Shown: in pieces, positions 25,807-35,679 of the stretch | How the letters are laid out: every line of letters starts with the position of its first letter | Position numbering within the stretch: the stretch's first letter is position 1 | Assembly: GCA_913062915.1 (NCBI GenBank) | Contig: CAJXWH010000004.1 | Coordinates: 1 to 41,777 of the forward strand | Direction of reading: 5' to 3' | Length of the DNA: 41,777 bases | Origin: an uncultured Acidiferrobacteraceae bacterium | Lineage (GTDB): Bacteria; Pseudomonadota; Gammaproteobacteria; Arenicellales; UBA868 | The notes under the pieces: model-generated | Database searches by the model: none | What the model saw: the letters and a program-made list of their open reading frames with translations, nothing else | Told to the model about the DNA's origin: nothing | Made by a program: the position numbers and the translations under genes

Positions 25807-27534
25807 ATGAACGACAGTAAACGCAGACGCAGTTCAGAGTGGTTTGGCAAGGCCGACAAGGACGGATTTACCCACCGCAGCTGGATGAAAAACCAAGGGG
25901 TCCCAGATGATCAATTCGACGGTCGGCCCGTCATCGGGATCTGCAACACCTGGTCCGAGTTGACCCCCTGTAACGGTCATTTTCGAGAATTGGCCGAGAA
26001 GGTGAAGCGGGGGGTTTTGGAGGCGGGGGGATTTCCCCTCGAGTTCCCAGTTACCTCTACCGGTGAAACATTGATGCGGCCCACAGCCATGCTGTTTCGT
26101 AATTTAGTCAGCATGGATGTCGAGGAATCAATTCGTGCCAACCCGATCGATGGGGTGGTACTTCTGGTTGGCTGTGACAAGACGACGCCGGCTCTTCTCA
26201 TGGGCGCGGCCAGTTGTGGTGTCCCGACACTGGCTTTATCTGGCGGGCCGATGCTGAATGGCGTGTACCGCGGCGAGCGCATCGGATCGGGGACCCATGT
26301 CTGGAAATTCGATGCCATGGTCAAAGCGGGGGAGATCACGCTAGAGGACTTTCTCGGGGCCGAGGCGTGCAACGCGCGATCTTCAGGACATTGTATGACG
26401 ATGGGTACGGCATCGACGATGGCCAGCATGGTGGAAGCGCTAGGTATAGGCCTGCCCACGAACGCGGCAATTCCTGCTGCCGACTCAAGGCGCAAGACTT
26501 TGGCACAAATTGTAGGTCGGCGAATTGTGGGGATGGTCCACGAAGATATTACGATCACAAAAATCCTAAACCGGGAAGCGTTTGAAAATGCGATTCGAGT
26601 CAATGCGGCCATTGGAGGTTCGACTAACGCAGTCATTCATTTGATGGCCATAGCGGGCCGGCTTGGGATCAAACTGTCGCTCGAGGATTGGGATACCTTG
26701 GGGCGCGAGATCCCTTGCCTCGTGAATCTGATGCCGTCGGGCGAATACCTGATGGAGGATTTTTATTACGCCGGCGGTCTACCGGTGGTTCTCCGAGAGC
26801 TCGGTACTCATGACTGTTTGCACAAAGACGCCCTTACCGCGAATGGCCAGACCATCTGGGAAAATGTAAAAGACGCCGAGTGTTACGACCGCAAGGTCAT
26901 TTTCCCATTTGAAGATCCGTTCAAACCTGTTGGCGGTATCGCAGTGTTACGTGGAAACCTGGCACCTGGCGGGGCAGTAATTAAGCCATCTGCTGCATCC
27001 CCGGAGTTAATGAAGCATCGAGGAAGAGCGGTGGTGTTCGAATCCATAGAAGATTACAAGGCCCGAATTGATGCCCCCGACCTTGATATCGATGAAACCT
27101 GCATCATGGTTCTAAAAAATTGCGGACCGAAAGGTTACCCAGGGATGGCAGAAGTTGGCAATATGGCCTTACCGGCAAAGATATTGAAAAAAGGGATTAC
27201 CGATATGGTGCGTATCTCCGACGCTCGCATGAGCGGAACGGCGTACGGCACGGTCGTGCTTCACGTGGTGCCAGAGGCGGCGGCTGGTGGCCCGCTGGCC
27301 TTGATTCGAAGTGGCGACATGATTGAAGTTGATGTCCCAGGGCGTTCTATACATGTCGAACTTCCGGACGAAGAGCTGGAGACACGAAAAAAGGAGTGGG
27401 AGCCGGCGGAACTCGAATCAAACCGGGGCTACGTTCGCCTCTACATCGAGCACGTGAACCAGGCGGATAAAGGTTGCGATTTAGATTTTTTGATTGGTCA
27501 GAGCGGTGCGGCAGTCCCTCGGGAGAGTCACTAG
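25807..27534 (+). CDS. IlvD/Edd family dehydratase (aldonate, e.g. L-arabinonate, dehydratase-like)
   Basis: 575 aa; GICNTWSELTPCNGHFRELAE, GCDKTTPALLMGAAS, SSGHCMTMGTASTMASM (all three conserved Cys motifs). Confidence 0.92.
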   Translation: MNDSKRRRSSEWFGKADKDGFTHRSWMKNQGVPDDQFDGRPVIGICNTWSELTPCNGHFRELAEKVKRGVLEAGGFPLEFPVTSTGETLMRPTAMLFRNLVSMDVEESIRANPIDGVVLLVGCDKTTPALLMGAASCGVPTLALSGGPMLNGVYRGERIGSGTHVWKFDAMVKAGEITLEDFLGAEACNARSSGHCMTMGTASTMASMVEALGIGLPTNAAIPAADSRRKTLAQIVGRRIVGMVHEDITITKILNREAFENAIRVNAAIGGSTNAVIHLMAIAGRLGIKLSLEDWDTLGREIPCLVNLMPSGEYLMEDFYYAGGLPVVLRELGTHDCLHKDALTANGQTIWENVKDAECYDRKVIFPFEDPFKPVGGIAVLRGNLAPGGAVIKPSAASPELMKHRGRAVVFESIEDYKARIDAPDLDIDETCIMVLKNCGPKGYPGMAEVGNMALPAKILKKGITDMVRISDARMSGTAYGTVVLHVVPEAAAGGPLALIRSGDMIEVDVPGRSIHVELPDEELETRKKEWEPAELESNRGYVRLYIEHVNQADKGCDLDFLIGQSGAAVPRESH

Positions 27535-27566
27535 CTGCTCGGTGTCCGCAACAGGAGTACATGTAA

Positions 27567-28508
27567 GTGGAATACTCCAAGGTCCGGGTAGTTGATACTC
27601 ATACTGGAGGTGAGCCGACTCGCATCGTGGTGTCGGGGGGGCCGGAACTCGGGTCAGGAACGTTAGCCGAACGCCGGGTGATTTTTCGCGATCAGTTCGA
27701 TGATTTTCGGTCGGCAGTAATCAGCGAGCCCCGAGGAAGCGACGTCTGGGTTGGTGGCATCCTTTGTTCTCCTATCAATCCAAAAGCGGTTGCCGGAATT
27801 GTGTTTTTCAACAATGTCGGCGTTCTGAACATGTGTGGACACGGCATGATCGGCCTAACGGTGACGTTGTCCTACCTGGAACGCATTGGACCTGGGACCC
27901 ATTTGATAGAGACCCCCGTCGGGGATGTCAGTGTCCGACTGGGGGCAGATGGCCAAGTCACGGTAACCAACGTTGCAAGTTATCGATATCTTGCTGATGT
28001 CGTTGTGGATGTGCCTGGCGAGAGGTCAGTAAAGGGCGATATCGCTTGGGGCGGAAACTGGTTTTTCTTGGTAGAGGAACATCGAGAAGAGATCAAACTC
28101 GACAACACAAGTCGGTTGACCGATTTTGCCACCAGAATACGCAATAGCCTTGAAGAAAACCAGATTACGGGGGCAGGGGGCGCGGTCATTGACCACATTG
28201 AATTATTCGGCGCTGGTGATCCGGGTACGAACAGCCGGAATTTTGTTCTGTGTCCAGGCGGCGCGTACGATCGGTCACCTTGCGGAACGGGAAGCAGCGC
28301 AAAAATCGCCTGCTTAATGGCAGACGGAAAGCTTCAATCGAGTGAAATTTGGCGTCAGCAGAGTATCGTTGGCAGTGTCTTTGAGATTAAGGGTACCTGG
28401 GTGGGAGACCACGTAATAACAGAGATTGTTGGCAGCGCGTTTGTCAACGCAGAGGCCACCTTAATCTTCGATCCAAGAGATCCATTTCGGATGGGTATTC
28501 GATGTTAA
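27567..28508 (+). CDS. Proline racemase / 4-hydroxyproline epimerase family protein
   Basis: 313 aa, GTG start preceded by ACAGGAG; VVDTHTGGEPTRIV, NVGVLNMCGHGMIG and SPCGTGSSAKIACL (both catalytic Cys present). Confidence 0.9.
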   Translation: MEYSKVRVVDTHTGGEPTRIVVSGGPELGSGTLAERRVIFRDQFDDFRSAVISEPRGSDVWVGGILCSPINPKAVAGIVFFNNVGVLNMCGHGMIGLTVTLSYLERIGPGTHLIETPVGDVSVRLGADGQVTVTNVASYRYLADVVVDVPGERSVKGDIAWGGNWFFLVEEHREEIKLDNTSRLTDFATRIRNSLEENQITGAGGAVIDHIELFGAGDPGTNSRNFVLCPGGAYDRSPCGTGSSAKIACLMADGKLQSSEIWRQQSIVGSVFEIKGTWVGDHVITEIVGSAFVNAEATLIFDPRDPFRMGIRC

Positions 28509-28591
28509 ATGCCTCGCAGGTGGTCTGCACAAATTGATGGTCAAATAGTTGGCGACGTTTATACACAATAAAAAAGGACGGTCTCTAGGGG

Positions 28592-29698
28592 ATGAATATT
28601 AAGAGAATATCGGTGTACCAAGTTGATTTGCCCCTCGTCGAAGGGCGTTACACCTGGGCTGACGGGAAATTTGTGGAAACGTTTGATTCTACGATTGTCG
28701 AAATCGAAACACACGACGGTCTATGTGGCCTTGGCGAAGTTTGCCCTCTGGGGCCTTTTTATCTCCCCGCTTTTGGCGCTGGTGCGCGAACCGGTATCGG
28801 CGAGCTTGCCCAGCATCTGATCAATCAACCGGCGACACATATTGGTCACATTCAAAGCATTATGGATCAGGCCCTTTTGGGTCATCCGTACGTCAAGTCG
28901 GCAATCGATATGGCGTGTTGGGATCTGCTCGGCAAAGAAACGGGCAAACCGCTCTGGGCTCTGCTTGGGGGAAAGTTCGGCGATTCGGTCTCACTTTATC
29001 GAGCAATAAGCCAACGCTCAGAGGAAGAAATGGTTTCCAATGTCGCTCTCTACCGTGAGCAGGGTTATAGAAAGTTTCAACTGAAAGTGGGTGGTGATCC
29101 ATCCGATGATGTGGGACGCATTCGATCGACAGCAGCATTGCTAAATGTGGGAGAGATTCTCGTTGCTGACGCGAACACTGGCTGGACTGCTGCCGATGCG
29201 ATTCGGGTTGCGAACGCAGTTTCGGATCTAGATGTGTTTATCGAACAGCCATGTTCAAGTTACGAACAGTGCCGTTCTGTACGGGAACGAATTTCGCTGC
29301 CGCTCATACTGGATGAAAATATAGATGGACTTGATATGTTGCTTCGCGCTTACAGCGACCGTGCGATGGACGTGGTCAATCTAAAGATCTCGAAAGTTGG
29401 GGGCATCTCCAAGGCGCGGCAGATGCGGGATCTTTGCGTTTCCCTTGGTATTCCGATGACGATCGAAGACAGCTGGGGTGGCGATATCGTTACTGCGGCG
29501 ATAGCACACCTTGCACACTCGACACCAGAGGCTTTTCGGTTTTCATCGACCGATTTCAATAGTTATCTCACGATTTCCAACGCACATGGGGGGCCAAGAA
29601 GAGATCATGGGACGATGCAAGCATCCGATGCCCCAGGCCTGGGGGTGGAATTGAATAGAGAAGCGGTGTCAAACCCCGTTGCCGTGTACGAATCGTAG
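28592..29698 (+). CDS. MR/MLE family enolase-superfamily enzyme, possibly cis-3-hydroxy-L-proline dehydratase-like
   Basis: 368 aa; YRAISQ, GYRKFQLKVGG, VADANTGW, FIEQPC, LDENIDG, NLKISKVGGISKAR (two-Lys MLE-subgroup arrangement). Confidence 0.85.
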   Translation: MNIKRISVYQVDLPLVEGRYTWADGKFVETFDSTIVEIETHDGLCGLGEVCPLGPFYLPAFGAGARTGIGELAQHLINQPATHIGHIQSIMDQALLGHPYVKSAIDMACWDLLGKETGKPLWALLGGKFGDSVSLYRAISQRSEEEMVSNVALYREQGYRKFQLKVGGDPSDDVGRIRSTAALLNVGEILVADANTGWTAADAIRVANAVSDLDVFIEQPCSSYEQCRSVRERISLPLILDENIDGLDMLLRAYSDRAMDVVNLKISKVGGISKARQMRDLCVSLGIPMTIEDSWGGDIVTAAIAHLAHSTPEAFRFSSTDFNSYLTISNAHGGPRRDHGTMQASDAPGLGVELNREAVSNPVAVYES

Positions 29699-29717
29699 CT
29701 CAGATTCTGGACTTGCC

Positions 29718-29737
29718 AATCACGGTCAACGGTGATT
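29718..29737. terminator. Weak inverted repeat (AATCAC-8nt-GTGATT) between convergent genes, candidate terminator
   Basis: AATCACGGTCAACGGTGATT followed by CGAAGTTTTGTT on + strand; lies in the 49-bp gap between two convergent CDSs. Confidence 0.3.
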
Positions 29738-29747
29738 CGAAGTTTTG

Positions 29748-30923
29748 TTAATGGCTAACGGCCAAGCGCTGAAGTACGTTCTCGTCGATGTCGACCCCGA
29801 GCCCTGGCCCCGACGGTACTGGCAGGTGTCCATTTTCTAACCGAAATTCGGTCTGGAGCAAGTCATCTCGAATGGGGTTTGGCGTACGGTCGAACTCGAC
29901 CATAGGCTCGTTTTGCAAGACAATTGGATTGGCAGTATGGGGAGAGGGGGGGATCGTAGCGATGGCTTGCAGCGCTGCTGTGACCGCGATACCCGAGCCC
30001 CAGACATGCGGCAGAATCGATTTGTTGAAAGTTGCCGCCATAGCAGAAATTTTCTGCCATTCAGTGAACCCGCCCGCACAACAAAGATCAGGCTGCACGA
30101 TATCTACACAATCTTCGATCAAGTCTCGAAACCCGTACCGTGTAAATTCACATTCACCTCCCGCAATTGGGATATCTAGGGCAGTTCGTACCTGCCGATA
30201 ACCGACACGGTCTTCGGGCGTGACGGGTTCTTCGAACCACAGGATTTGACTGTTTCTCAGCCGCCGACCCATACGAATCGCAGTCGTCGCGGTATAGGCA
30301 TGGTTGGCATCGATCATTAACGGAAAATCCGGGCCAAAAATCTCTCGAACGAGATCCACTCGTTGTCCGTCTGTCTCAATCGGTAGGAGTCCCACCTTTA
30401 TTTTGATCGCTTGAAGGCCCGATTCTTTGAGTTTTTGCGCTTCGCTTTCGAGCGCCCGCATCATTTTCGGTGTATCGGCGAAGAAATCCGGGTAGTAGCA
30501 TCCAGTACCGTAGGCCTTAATCTGATCTCGAAAGGCTCCACCGAGTAGGGCGTGCACGGGACGACCAAGAGACTTGCCCATAATATCCCAGAGGGCGATG
30601 TCAATTGCGCTAAGCGCCTCAACGTAAGTGCCTTTTTGACCGAAATCTCGACTGAACGCATAAAGCTCTTCAAATGTACGGATGGGAGTATCGGCAGGAG
30701 AATTGATAAGTCTGGGAGCCAGTACATCATTAATGCAGGACGCGACCGGTTCAGGCGGACCATACTGACCACCTTCACCCCATCCTACGATTCCGTCATA
30801 GGTCGAGATACGAACCAATAGGCTATTGCGGTCAGTGAATCGAGCTTGGGAAGAATAGAACGGTTCACGTAAAGGACTTCGCAGAATATAAGTTTGAATT
30901 TTCTCGATTTTCATCGAAAGCAC
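29748..30923 (-). CDS. MR/MLE family enolase-superfamily enzyme, D-galactarolactone cycloisomerase (Gci)-like
   Basis: 391 aa; LQAIKIKVG (KxK), LMIDANHAY, LWFEEPV, GGECEFTRYGFRDLI, ILPHVWGSGIAVTAALQ. Confidence 0.88.
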   Translation of the reverse strand: MLSMKIEKIQTYILRSPLREPFYSSQARFTDRNSLLVRISTYDGIVGWGEGGQYGPPEPVASCINDVLAPRLINSPADTPIRTFEELYAFSRDFGQKGTYVEALSAIDIALWDIMGKSLGRPVHALLGGAFRDQIKAYGTGCYYPDFFADTPKMMRALESEAQKLKESGLQAIKIKVGLLPIETDGQRVDLVREIFGPDFPLMIDANHAYTATTAIRMGRRLRNSQILWFEEPVTPEDRVGYRQVRTALDIPIAGGECEFTRYGFRDLIEDCVDIVQPDLCCAGGFTEWQKISAMAATFNKSILPHVWGSGIAVTAALQAIATIPPSPHTANPIVLQNEPMVEFDRTPNPIRDDLLQTEFRLENGHLPVPSGPGLGVDIDENVLQRLAVSH

Positions 30924-30955
30924 TTTACTAACGTTTTATCTCGACTATCTGAGGT

Positions 30956-31921
30956 TTAGCTGTGATTCGGGAGAAGTCCTTCGGCGATCGCAGTTTTGAA
31001 ATGAGCCATGGTCTTTGCAACCCCCTCTTCTAGTGGTGTGTACGGAATCTCACCGAGTAGAGTATGTAATTCGGCGTCTGTTGCGCCCTTTGGAAATGGC
31101 AATGCAGTGTCTTCATGCGTGATGCTCGCCTCGGGCGTAACAGACTTAATGGCAGCAACCACTTCACTCATGTGCGCGACAGAGCCCCCTATGTTGAAGA
31201 CGCGGGCATCGTGTTGTTGGATTTTGGCTGCTTGGATGAGTATTTTTGCAACATCATCGACGTATTGAAATCCACAGTAACCGCCAAAACTGATGTGGTA
31301 ATCCTCATTTCGTACTGCAGCGAGCATTGCGGCGGTGGGGGTCGATGTCATACCTTGGTCGCGCCCTGGTCCGTAGACGGTATATGGGCGAAGGCCGATG
31401 CTGGCGATGTGATCGTCCTGCCAGTAGACAGCTGCAGTGCCTTCGTTCGCTTGCTTGTATACGCCATAAAGGGTTTGTGGATGTAGCGAAGAATCATGTT
31501 GCAAAAGTTCAGTCGAATAAAAATCCCTGTCGCCATAGACCGCTATGCTGCTGGCATAGACGAGTTGGTTGATGCCCGCTTCCTTGGCCGCTTCAAACAT
31601 GTTTGCGGTACCGACCACATTGACTGCAGCACCGAGCGGCGGGTCTGCCTTACAAAAAGGAACTTGAAGGGCGCCCAGGTGAATGATATGAGTCGCGCCT
31701 GATTCTGATACCGATCGCTTGACAGTATCGGTATCGGTGACATCCCCTGCAATGAATCGGATGTTAACCAGTTCTTTGTCAGTCATGACGAGTTTAGGTC
31801 GGTGCTGATTCGAGCTGAGGTCAAAAACGGTAACGCCAGCGTTTGACTGCACCAGATTGCGGACAACCCAGGCGCCAATGCAACCCATTGCGCCGGTGAC
31901 AAAGAAATGTTCATTACTCAT
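30956..31921 (-). CDS. NAD(P)-dependent epimerase/dehydratase (extended SDR)
   Basis: 321 aa; FFVTGAMGCIGAWVVRNLVQS, LVYASSIAVYGD, LYGVYKQANEGTA, GLRPYTVYGPGRDQGMTS. Confidence 0.9.
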   Translation of the reverse strand: MSNEHFFVTGAMGCIGAWVVRNLVQSNAGVTVFDLSSNQHRPKLVMTDKELVNIRFIAGDVTDTDTVKRSVSESGATHIIHLGALQVPFCKADPPLGAAVNVVGTANMFEAAKEAGINQLVYASSIAVYGDRDFYSTELLQHDSSLHPQTLYGVYKQANEGTAAVYWQDDHIASIGLRPYTVYGPGRDQGMTSTPTAAMLAAVRNEDYHISFGGYCGFQYVDDVAKILIQAAKIQQHDARVFNIGGSVAHMSEVVAAIKSVTPEASITHEDTALPFPKGATDAELHTLLGEIPYTPLEEGVAKTMAHFKTAIAEGLLPNHS

Positions 31922-32282
31922 CGGGGGTCCTCGCTGGTTTCGCCTTAGGACATGGTTTGCGATTGCTGAAGGAGAGATACTCCTCGATTAGGGTGCTGGC
32001 TGCAACCGATGCAGGCGTAGAAATCACGGAAGAATGTAATCTAGGTCGATCTTCTGACAATCTTGTAGGGCGAGGGTATAGTGCGCCCCGGCCATTATCT
32101 CCATTTTTTTATGACGCAGCCATAGCGGGTATTTCCTGAGCGGGAAAAAACTTTTTGGACCGAGGTTTCCGGCGGCAAGATTTTGGTTTAGCCCTTTCAT
32201 TTGGATCACCAATTACGGTCGCAGATACCATCGTTCCTGGCTGAGCAGCGCGAAACGGGCAAGGGATGGACGGGGCAACATT

Positions 32283-33575
32283 GTGAACGAAAGTGTGAAA
32301 CATCGGTCGAATTGGTTCTACGGTTGGACAATTGTTGCTATCTGTACGGTGACCATGACGCTTGCCTATGGAGTGCGTCATTCGTTTGGCGTTTTCTTTC
32401 CGCCGATATTAGATGAGTTTGGATGGAGTCGAGGCAGCACTGCTGTGATGCTGTCTATTCATCTATTTGTGTACGGCAGTGTCGCGCCGTTTGCGGGGGC
32501 CCTCAGCGATCGTTGGCGGGCCAAACGAATGATTTTGTTCGGCGCACTCGTTATGGCCCTAGCAACAGCAAGTTGTGGTTTTGCCTCCGAGTTGTGGCAT
32601 TTCTACGTTATTTTTGGAATCTTCACGCCGATTGGCCTGGCTTTTGTCGGCTCTCCTTTAATTAACCCGACCATTACCAATTGGTTCTATAAGTTCCGGG
32701 GTATAGCGTTTAGTTTGGCGCAAATGGGAGGCGGACTCAGTTTTATTTATGCCATCTATGCGGAATCTATGATCTCAGCTTTTGGGTGGAGGAAAGCTTA
32801 TTTCGTACTCGGTGTTACGCTATTTGTGATCTTGGTTCCGATGCTTTTTCGCTTCTATGTATACCATCCAAGAGAGAGACGCTTGGAGGCGTTTGGTATA
32901 GAAGGCGGAAAACCCGATCTAGGTCAGCGCCCGGGGAAAATAGAGAAAAAATTCAGTTGGACCTTAAAACAGGCGAGCCGTACTTATCAGTTATGGTTGC
33001 TTGTAATCTCGCAAACTTTGTTCTGGGGGGTCGGTTGCTACATGCTACTTGCACATCAGGTTAAGTTTGCTCAAGACATGGGCTATAGCGCTATGTTTGC
33101 AGCATCGACTTTCGGATTTTTTGGTATTTCCATGGTGATAGGTCAGGTCAGTGCATCGATTTCGGACAAGATTGGAAGAGAATCGACTTTGGTTTTGGGT
33201 TGTGTCCTCGCAATTGGATCGGTATTTATTTTGACTCTGATTAGAGACTCTTCGAATCCTTGGATGTTGTACGCATACGCGATCGGATTTGGATTGGGCG
33301 CCGGCCTTCAGGCCCCCACGCTTTTTGTGGGCGCATCAGATCTTTTTTCCGGACGTCACTTTGGCGCAATAAATGGACTGATCTTGGGCGGCATGGGTGT
33401 CGGAGGCGCGGCCGGTCCATGGGTGGGTGGATACATCCATGATCTTTTTGGTAGCTATCGATACGCCTTTGGACTTTCTATGTTGTGCTTTGGGATATCA
33501 GCCATCGCTTTCGTGATCGCAGCACCAAGGCGCCAATTGCGGCATCCATCCATCCATCCCGTTTCATCCGGATAA
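32283..33575 (+). CDS. MFS transporter (monocarboxylate/oxalate-formate-antiporter-like)
   Basis: 430 aa, GTG start; multiple TM segments; GVRHSFGVFFPPILDEFGWSRGSTA, GALSDRWRAKRMI, GPWVGGYIHDLFGSYRYAF. Confidence 0.9.
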   Translation: MNESVKHRSNWFYGWTIVAICTVTMTLAYGVRHSFGVFFPPILDEFGWSRGSTAVMLSIHLFVYGSVAPFAGALSDRWRAKRMILFGALVMALATASCGFASELWHFYVIFGIFTPIGLAFVGSPLINPTITNWFYKFRGIAFSLAQMGGGLSFIYAIYAESMISAFGWRKAYFVLGVTLFVILVPMLFRFYVYHPRERRLEAFGIEGGKPDLGQRPGKIEKKFSWTLKQASRTYQLWLLVISQTLFWGVGCYMLLAHQVKFAQDMGYSAMFAASTFGFFGISMVIGQVSASISDKIGRESTLVLGCVLAIGSVFILTLIRDSSNPWMLYAYAIGFGLGAGLQAPTLFVGASDLFSGRHFGAINGLILGGMGVGGAAGPWVGGYIHDLFGSYRYAFGLSMLCFGISAIAFVIAAPRRQLRHPSIHPVSSG

Positions 33576-33706
33576 CTGCGGCAGTCACTTCTTAGTGCGC
33601 GCGATGAAACTCCCAGTGCGCTGAAATAAACACAGTGCAATCCGAGCCGAAGTTGAACCTCCAGTTTATCGTTTCGAGAATAAAGAGTGGCTTTTATCGT
33701 TAGAAT

Positions 33707-34552
33707 CTATGTGCTTTCGACTACGGTTTGTTGCTGGATGCCGAGGCCTTCGACACTGAGGCGAACCCTATCTCCGGCCTGCAAATAGATGGGTGGTTTC
33801 ATGCCTTGACCAACCCCAGGTGGTGTGCCGGTCGCAATGACATCTCCTGCTTGCAAACTCATACACTGGCTGAGGTAGGAAACAATTTTACTTACCGGAA
33901 AAATCATCGTACGGGTGTTGCCATCCTGATGGCGTTTATTATTGACTTCTAACCACAGATCTAGATTTTGCGGGTCAGGGACGTCGTCCCGGGTTACCAA
34001 CCAGGGGCCGATGGGCCCATAGGTATCGCCTGATTTCCCCTTAATCCATTGGCCACCTTGCTCCAGTTGCCATTGCCGTTCAGAGACGTCATTGACGATG
34101 CAATAGCCGGCAACATGATCGAGCGCGTCCTCTTCCGAAACATATTTGGTGTGCGCCCCCATAACGACGCCAAGCTCTACTTCCCAGTCGGTCTTGACCG
34201 ATCCGCGAATCAATTCGATGTCGTCATCGGGTCCCGAGATGGAACTGGTGGTTTTCATGAACACAATCGGTTCGGTCGGAATGGGCATACCGGTTTCTTT
34301 CGCATGATCGGAGTAATTAAGACCGATACAGACAAATTTACCAATCCGGCCGACACAAGGCCCAAGACGGGGATTGCCCTCAACGCGGGGGAGGTCGGTT
34401 GGATCTACCGATGCAATCTGCTCTAACTTACCTGCTTCGATGATCGCCGGGGAAATATCGTCTACTATGGATGACAAATCTCGAATGCCGCCTTGGTCAT
34501 CGAGCATGCCGGGCTTTTCAGCACCCACTTCTCCGTATCGCAGTAATTTCAT
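33707..34552 (-). CDS. Fumarylacetoacetate hydrolase family protein
   Basis: 281 aa; FVCIGLNYSDHAKETGMPIPTEPIVFMK, DWEVELGVVMG, ISDVIATGTPPGVG-type segment (GDVIATGTPPGVGQGMKPP). Confidence 0.94.
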   Translation of the reverse strand: MKLLRYGEVGAEKPGMLDDQGGIRDLSSIVDDISPAIIEAGKLEQIASVDPTDLPRVEGNPRLGPCVGRIGKFVCIGLNYSDHAKETGMPIPTEPIVFMKTTSSISGPDDDIELIRGSVKTDWEVELGVVMGAHTKYVSEEDALDHVAGYCIVNDVSERQWQLEQGGQWIKGKSGDTYGPIGPWLVTRDDVPDPQNLDLWLEVNNKRHQDGNTRTMIFPVSKIVSYLSQCMSLQAGDVIATGTPPGVGQGMKPPIYLQAGDRVRLSVEGLGIQQQTVVEST

Positions 34553-34657
34553 AACACTTCTCTCGCCCTGTGGTTATGTGGTTATAAGAAGACGGCGTGG
34601 TGGTTCGTTAGGCAAACTGCATCGATAATGACAGCCACGCGTCATTGCTATTGTATT

Positions 34658-34682
34658 CAATTACGCCGAAAACGGCGAATTG
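34658..34682. repeat. Inverted repeat / hairpin (10-bp arms, one bulged A, AAAA loop) in divergent intergenic region
   Basis: CAATT-A-CGCCG-AAAA-CGGCG-AATTG read directly at 34658-34682; no poly-T tail on the + strand. Confidence 0.75.
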
Positions 34683-34904
34683 GATCGCTAAATAATTAGG
34701 CAATTCCTGAGTCCAATTTCAACTGAGTCGTAGTCTCCAGACCCGAACAGCGTTGACGCCTGGGGCCTGTAGTGCTCTTCTGGAGAACTGTTGGTTGAAT
34801 AGTGAACGTGACATAAGAGCTCCCTTGTGCCGAGTTCACCGACAATCAGGCGCAGTAAACTACAATCTTCGGTTGACAAACCATAGACGATAGAGAATCA
34901 GAAG

Positions 34905-35657
34905 ATGAACCAGGAATTTTCAAATCAGGTGGCGTTGGTGACAGGGGGTTCGCGTGGGATTGGACGGGCCATTAGCGTCGCGCTCGGGCAGGCCGGGGCA
35001 AAAGTTGCCGTGAATTATGTACACGATGACGCAGCGGCGCGTTCAACGTTATCCGAGATCGAAGGCGCAGGCGGCAGCGGTGCAACCTACCAGGCAGATG
35101 TTGCAAATGAGGCAGCTGTCAAAAAAATGGTCATAGATATCGAGCGGACCCTTGGGCCGATAGAGACGCTAGTGACCAGCGCGGGTGTTGTGACTGCGCA
35201 GAATCACCGGGAGCTGACTTTTGAAAAGTATCGAGAAATGATGACAACGAATGTTGATGGGACATTCTTACCAATTGTGGCGGTTAAAGACGGGATGATA
35301 GAGCGAGGCGCCGGAAGTATCGTTTGCATTACATCGATTGCGGGATTACTCGCGCGGCCCAACATGATCTCATACAGTATCTCGAAAGCGGCGGTGATCG
35401 GATTGATTCGGAGTTTTGCTGCCGCCTTGGGACCCGAGGTCCGAGTAAACGGTGTGGCACCAGGACTCATTCAAACTGATATGACCCAGGGGATGGATCC
35501 GTCGTTAAAAACGGAGATGAAGGAAGAGGCGTTTCTAAAAAGGCTCGGAGTTCCCGAAGATATCTCGGAGGCGGTTCTGTTTTTGGTGTCTGACCGTGCG
35601 AGCTTTATTTCGGGCCAGACGTTTGTGGTCGACGGCGGGCGGGCGACTTTACCCTGA
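34905..35657 (+). CDS. SDR family oxidoreductase (FabG-like)
   Basis: 250 aa; ALVTGGSRGIGRAISVALGQAGA, CITSIAGLLARPNMISYSISKAAVIGL, RVNGVAPGLIQTDM, ISGQTFVVDGGR. Confidence 0.94.
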   Translation: MNQEFSNQVALVTGGSRGIGRAISVALGQAGAKVAVNYVHDDAAARSTLSEIEGAGGSGATYQADVANEAAVKKMVIDIERTLGPIETLVTSAGVVTAQNHRELTFEKYREMMTTNVDGTFLPIVAVKDGMIERGAGSIVCITSIAGLLARPNMISYSISKAAVIGLIRSFAAALGPEVRVNGVAPGLIQTDMTQGMDPSLKTEMKEEAFLKRLGVPEDISEAVLFLVSDRASFISGQTFVVDGGRATLP

Positions 35658-35679
35658 ATAACCCCGTGTTTTTAATGAT

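Noticed and set aside
25977-26636. 219-aa - strand ORF
   Set aside because: Fully antisense to the well-supported IlvD/Edd dehydratase; low-complexity, no family motifs; a shadow ORF.
33543-33559. Short tetranucleotide run (CATC)4 at the 3' end of the MFS gene, possible phase-variable repeat
   Set aside because: Only about four units, at the extreme C-terminus (RHPSIHPVSSG) where a frameshift would barely affect function.
34873-34904. TTGACA upstream of the SDR at 34905 as a promoter
   Set aside because: No convincing -10 and too close to the start codon for a normal leader.
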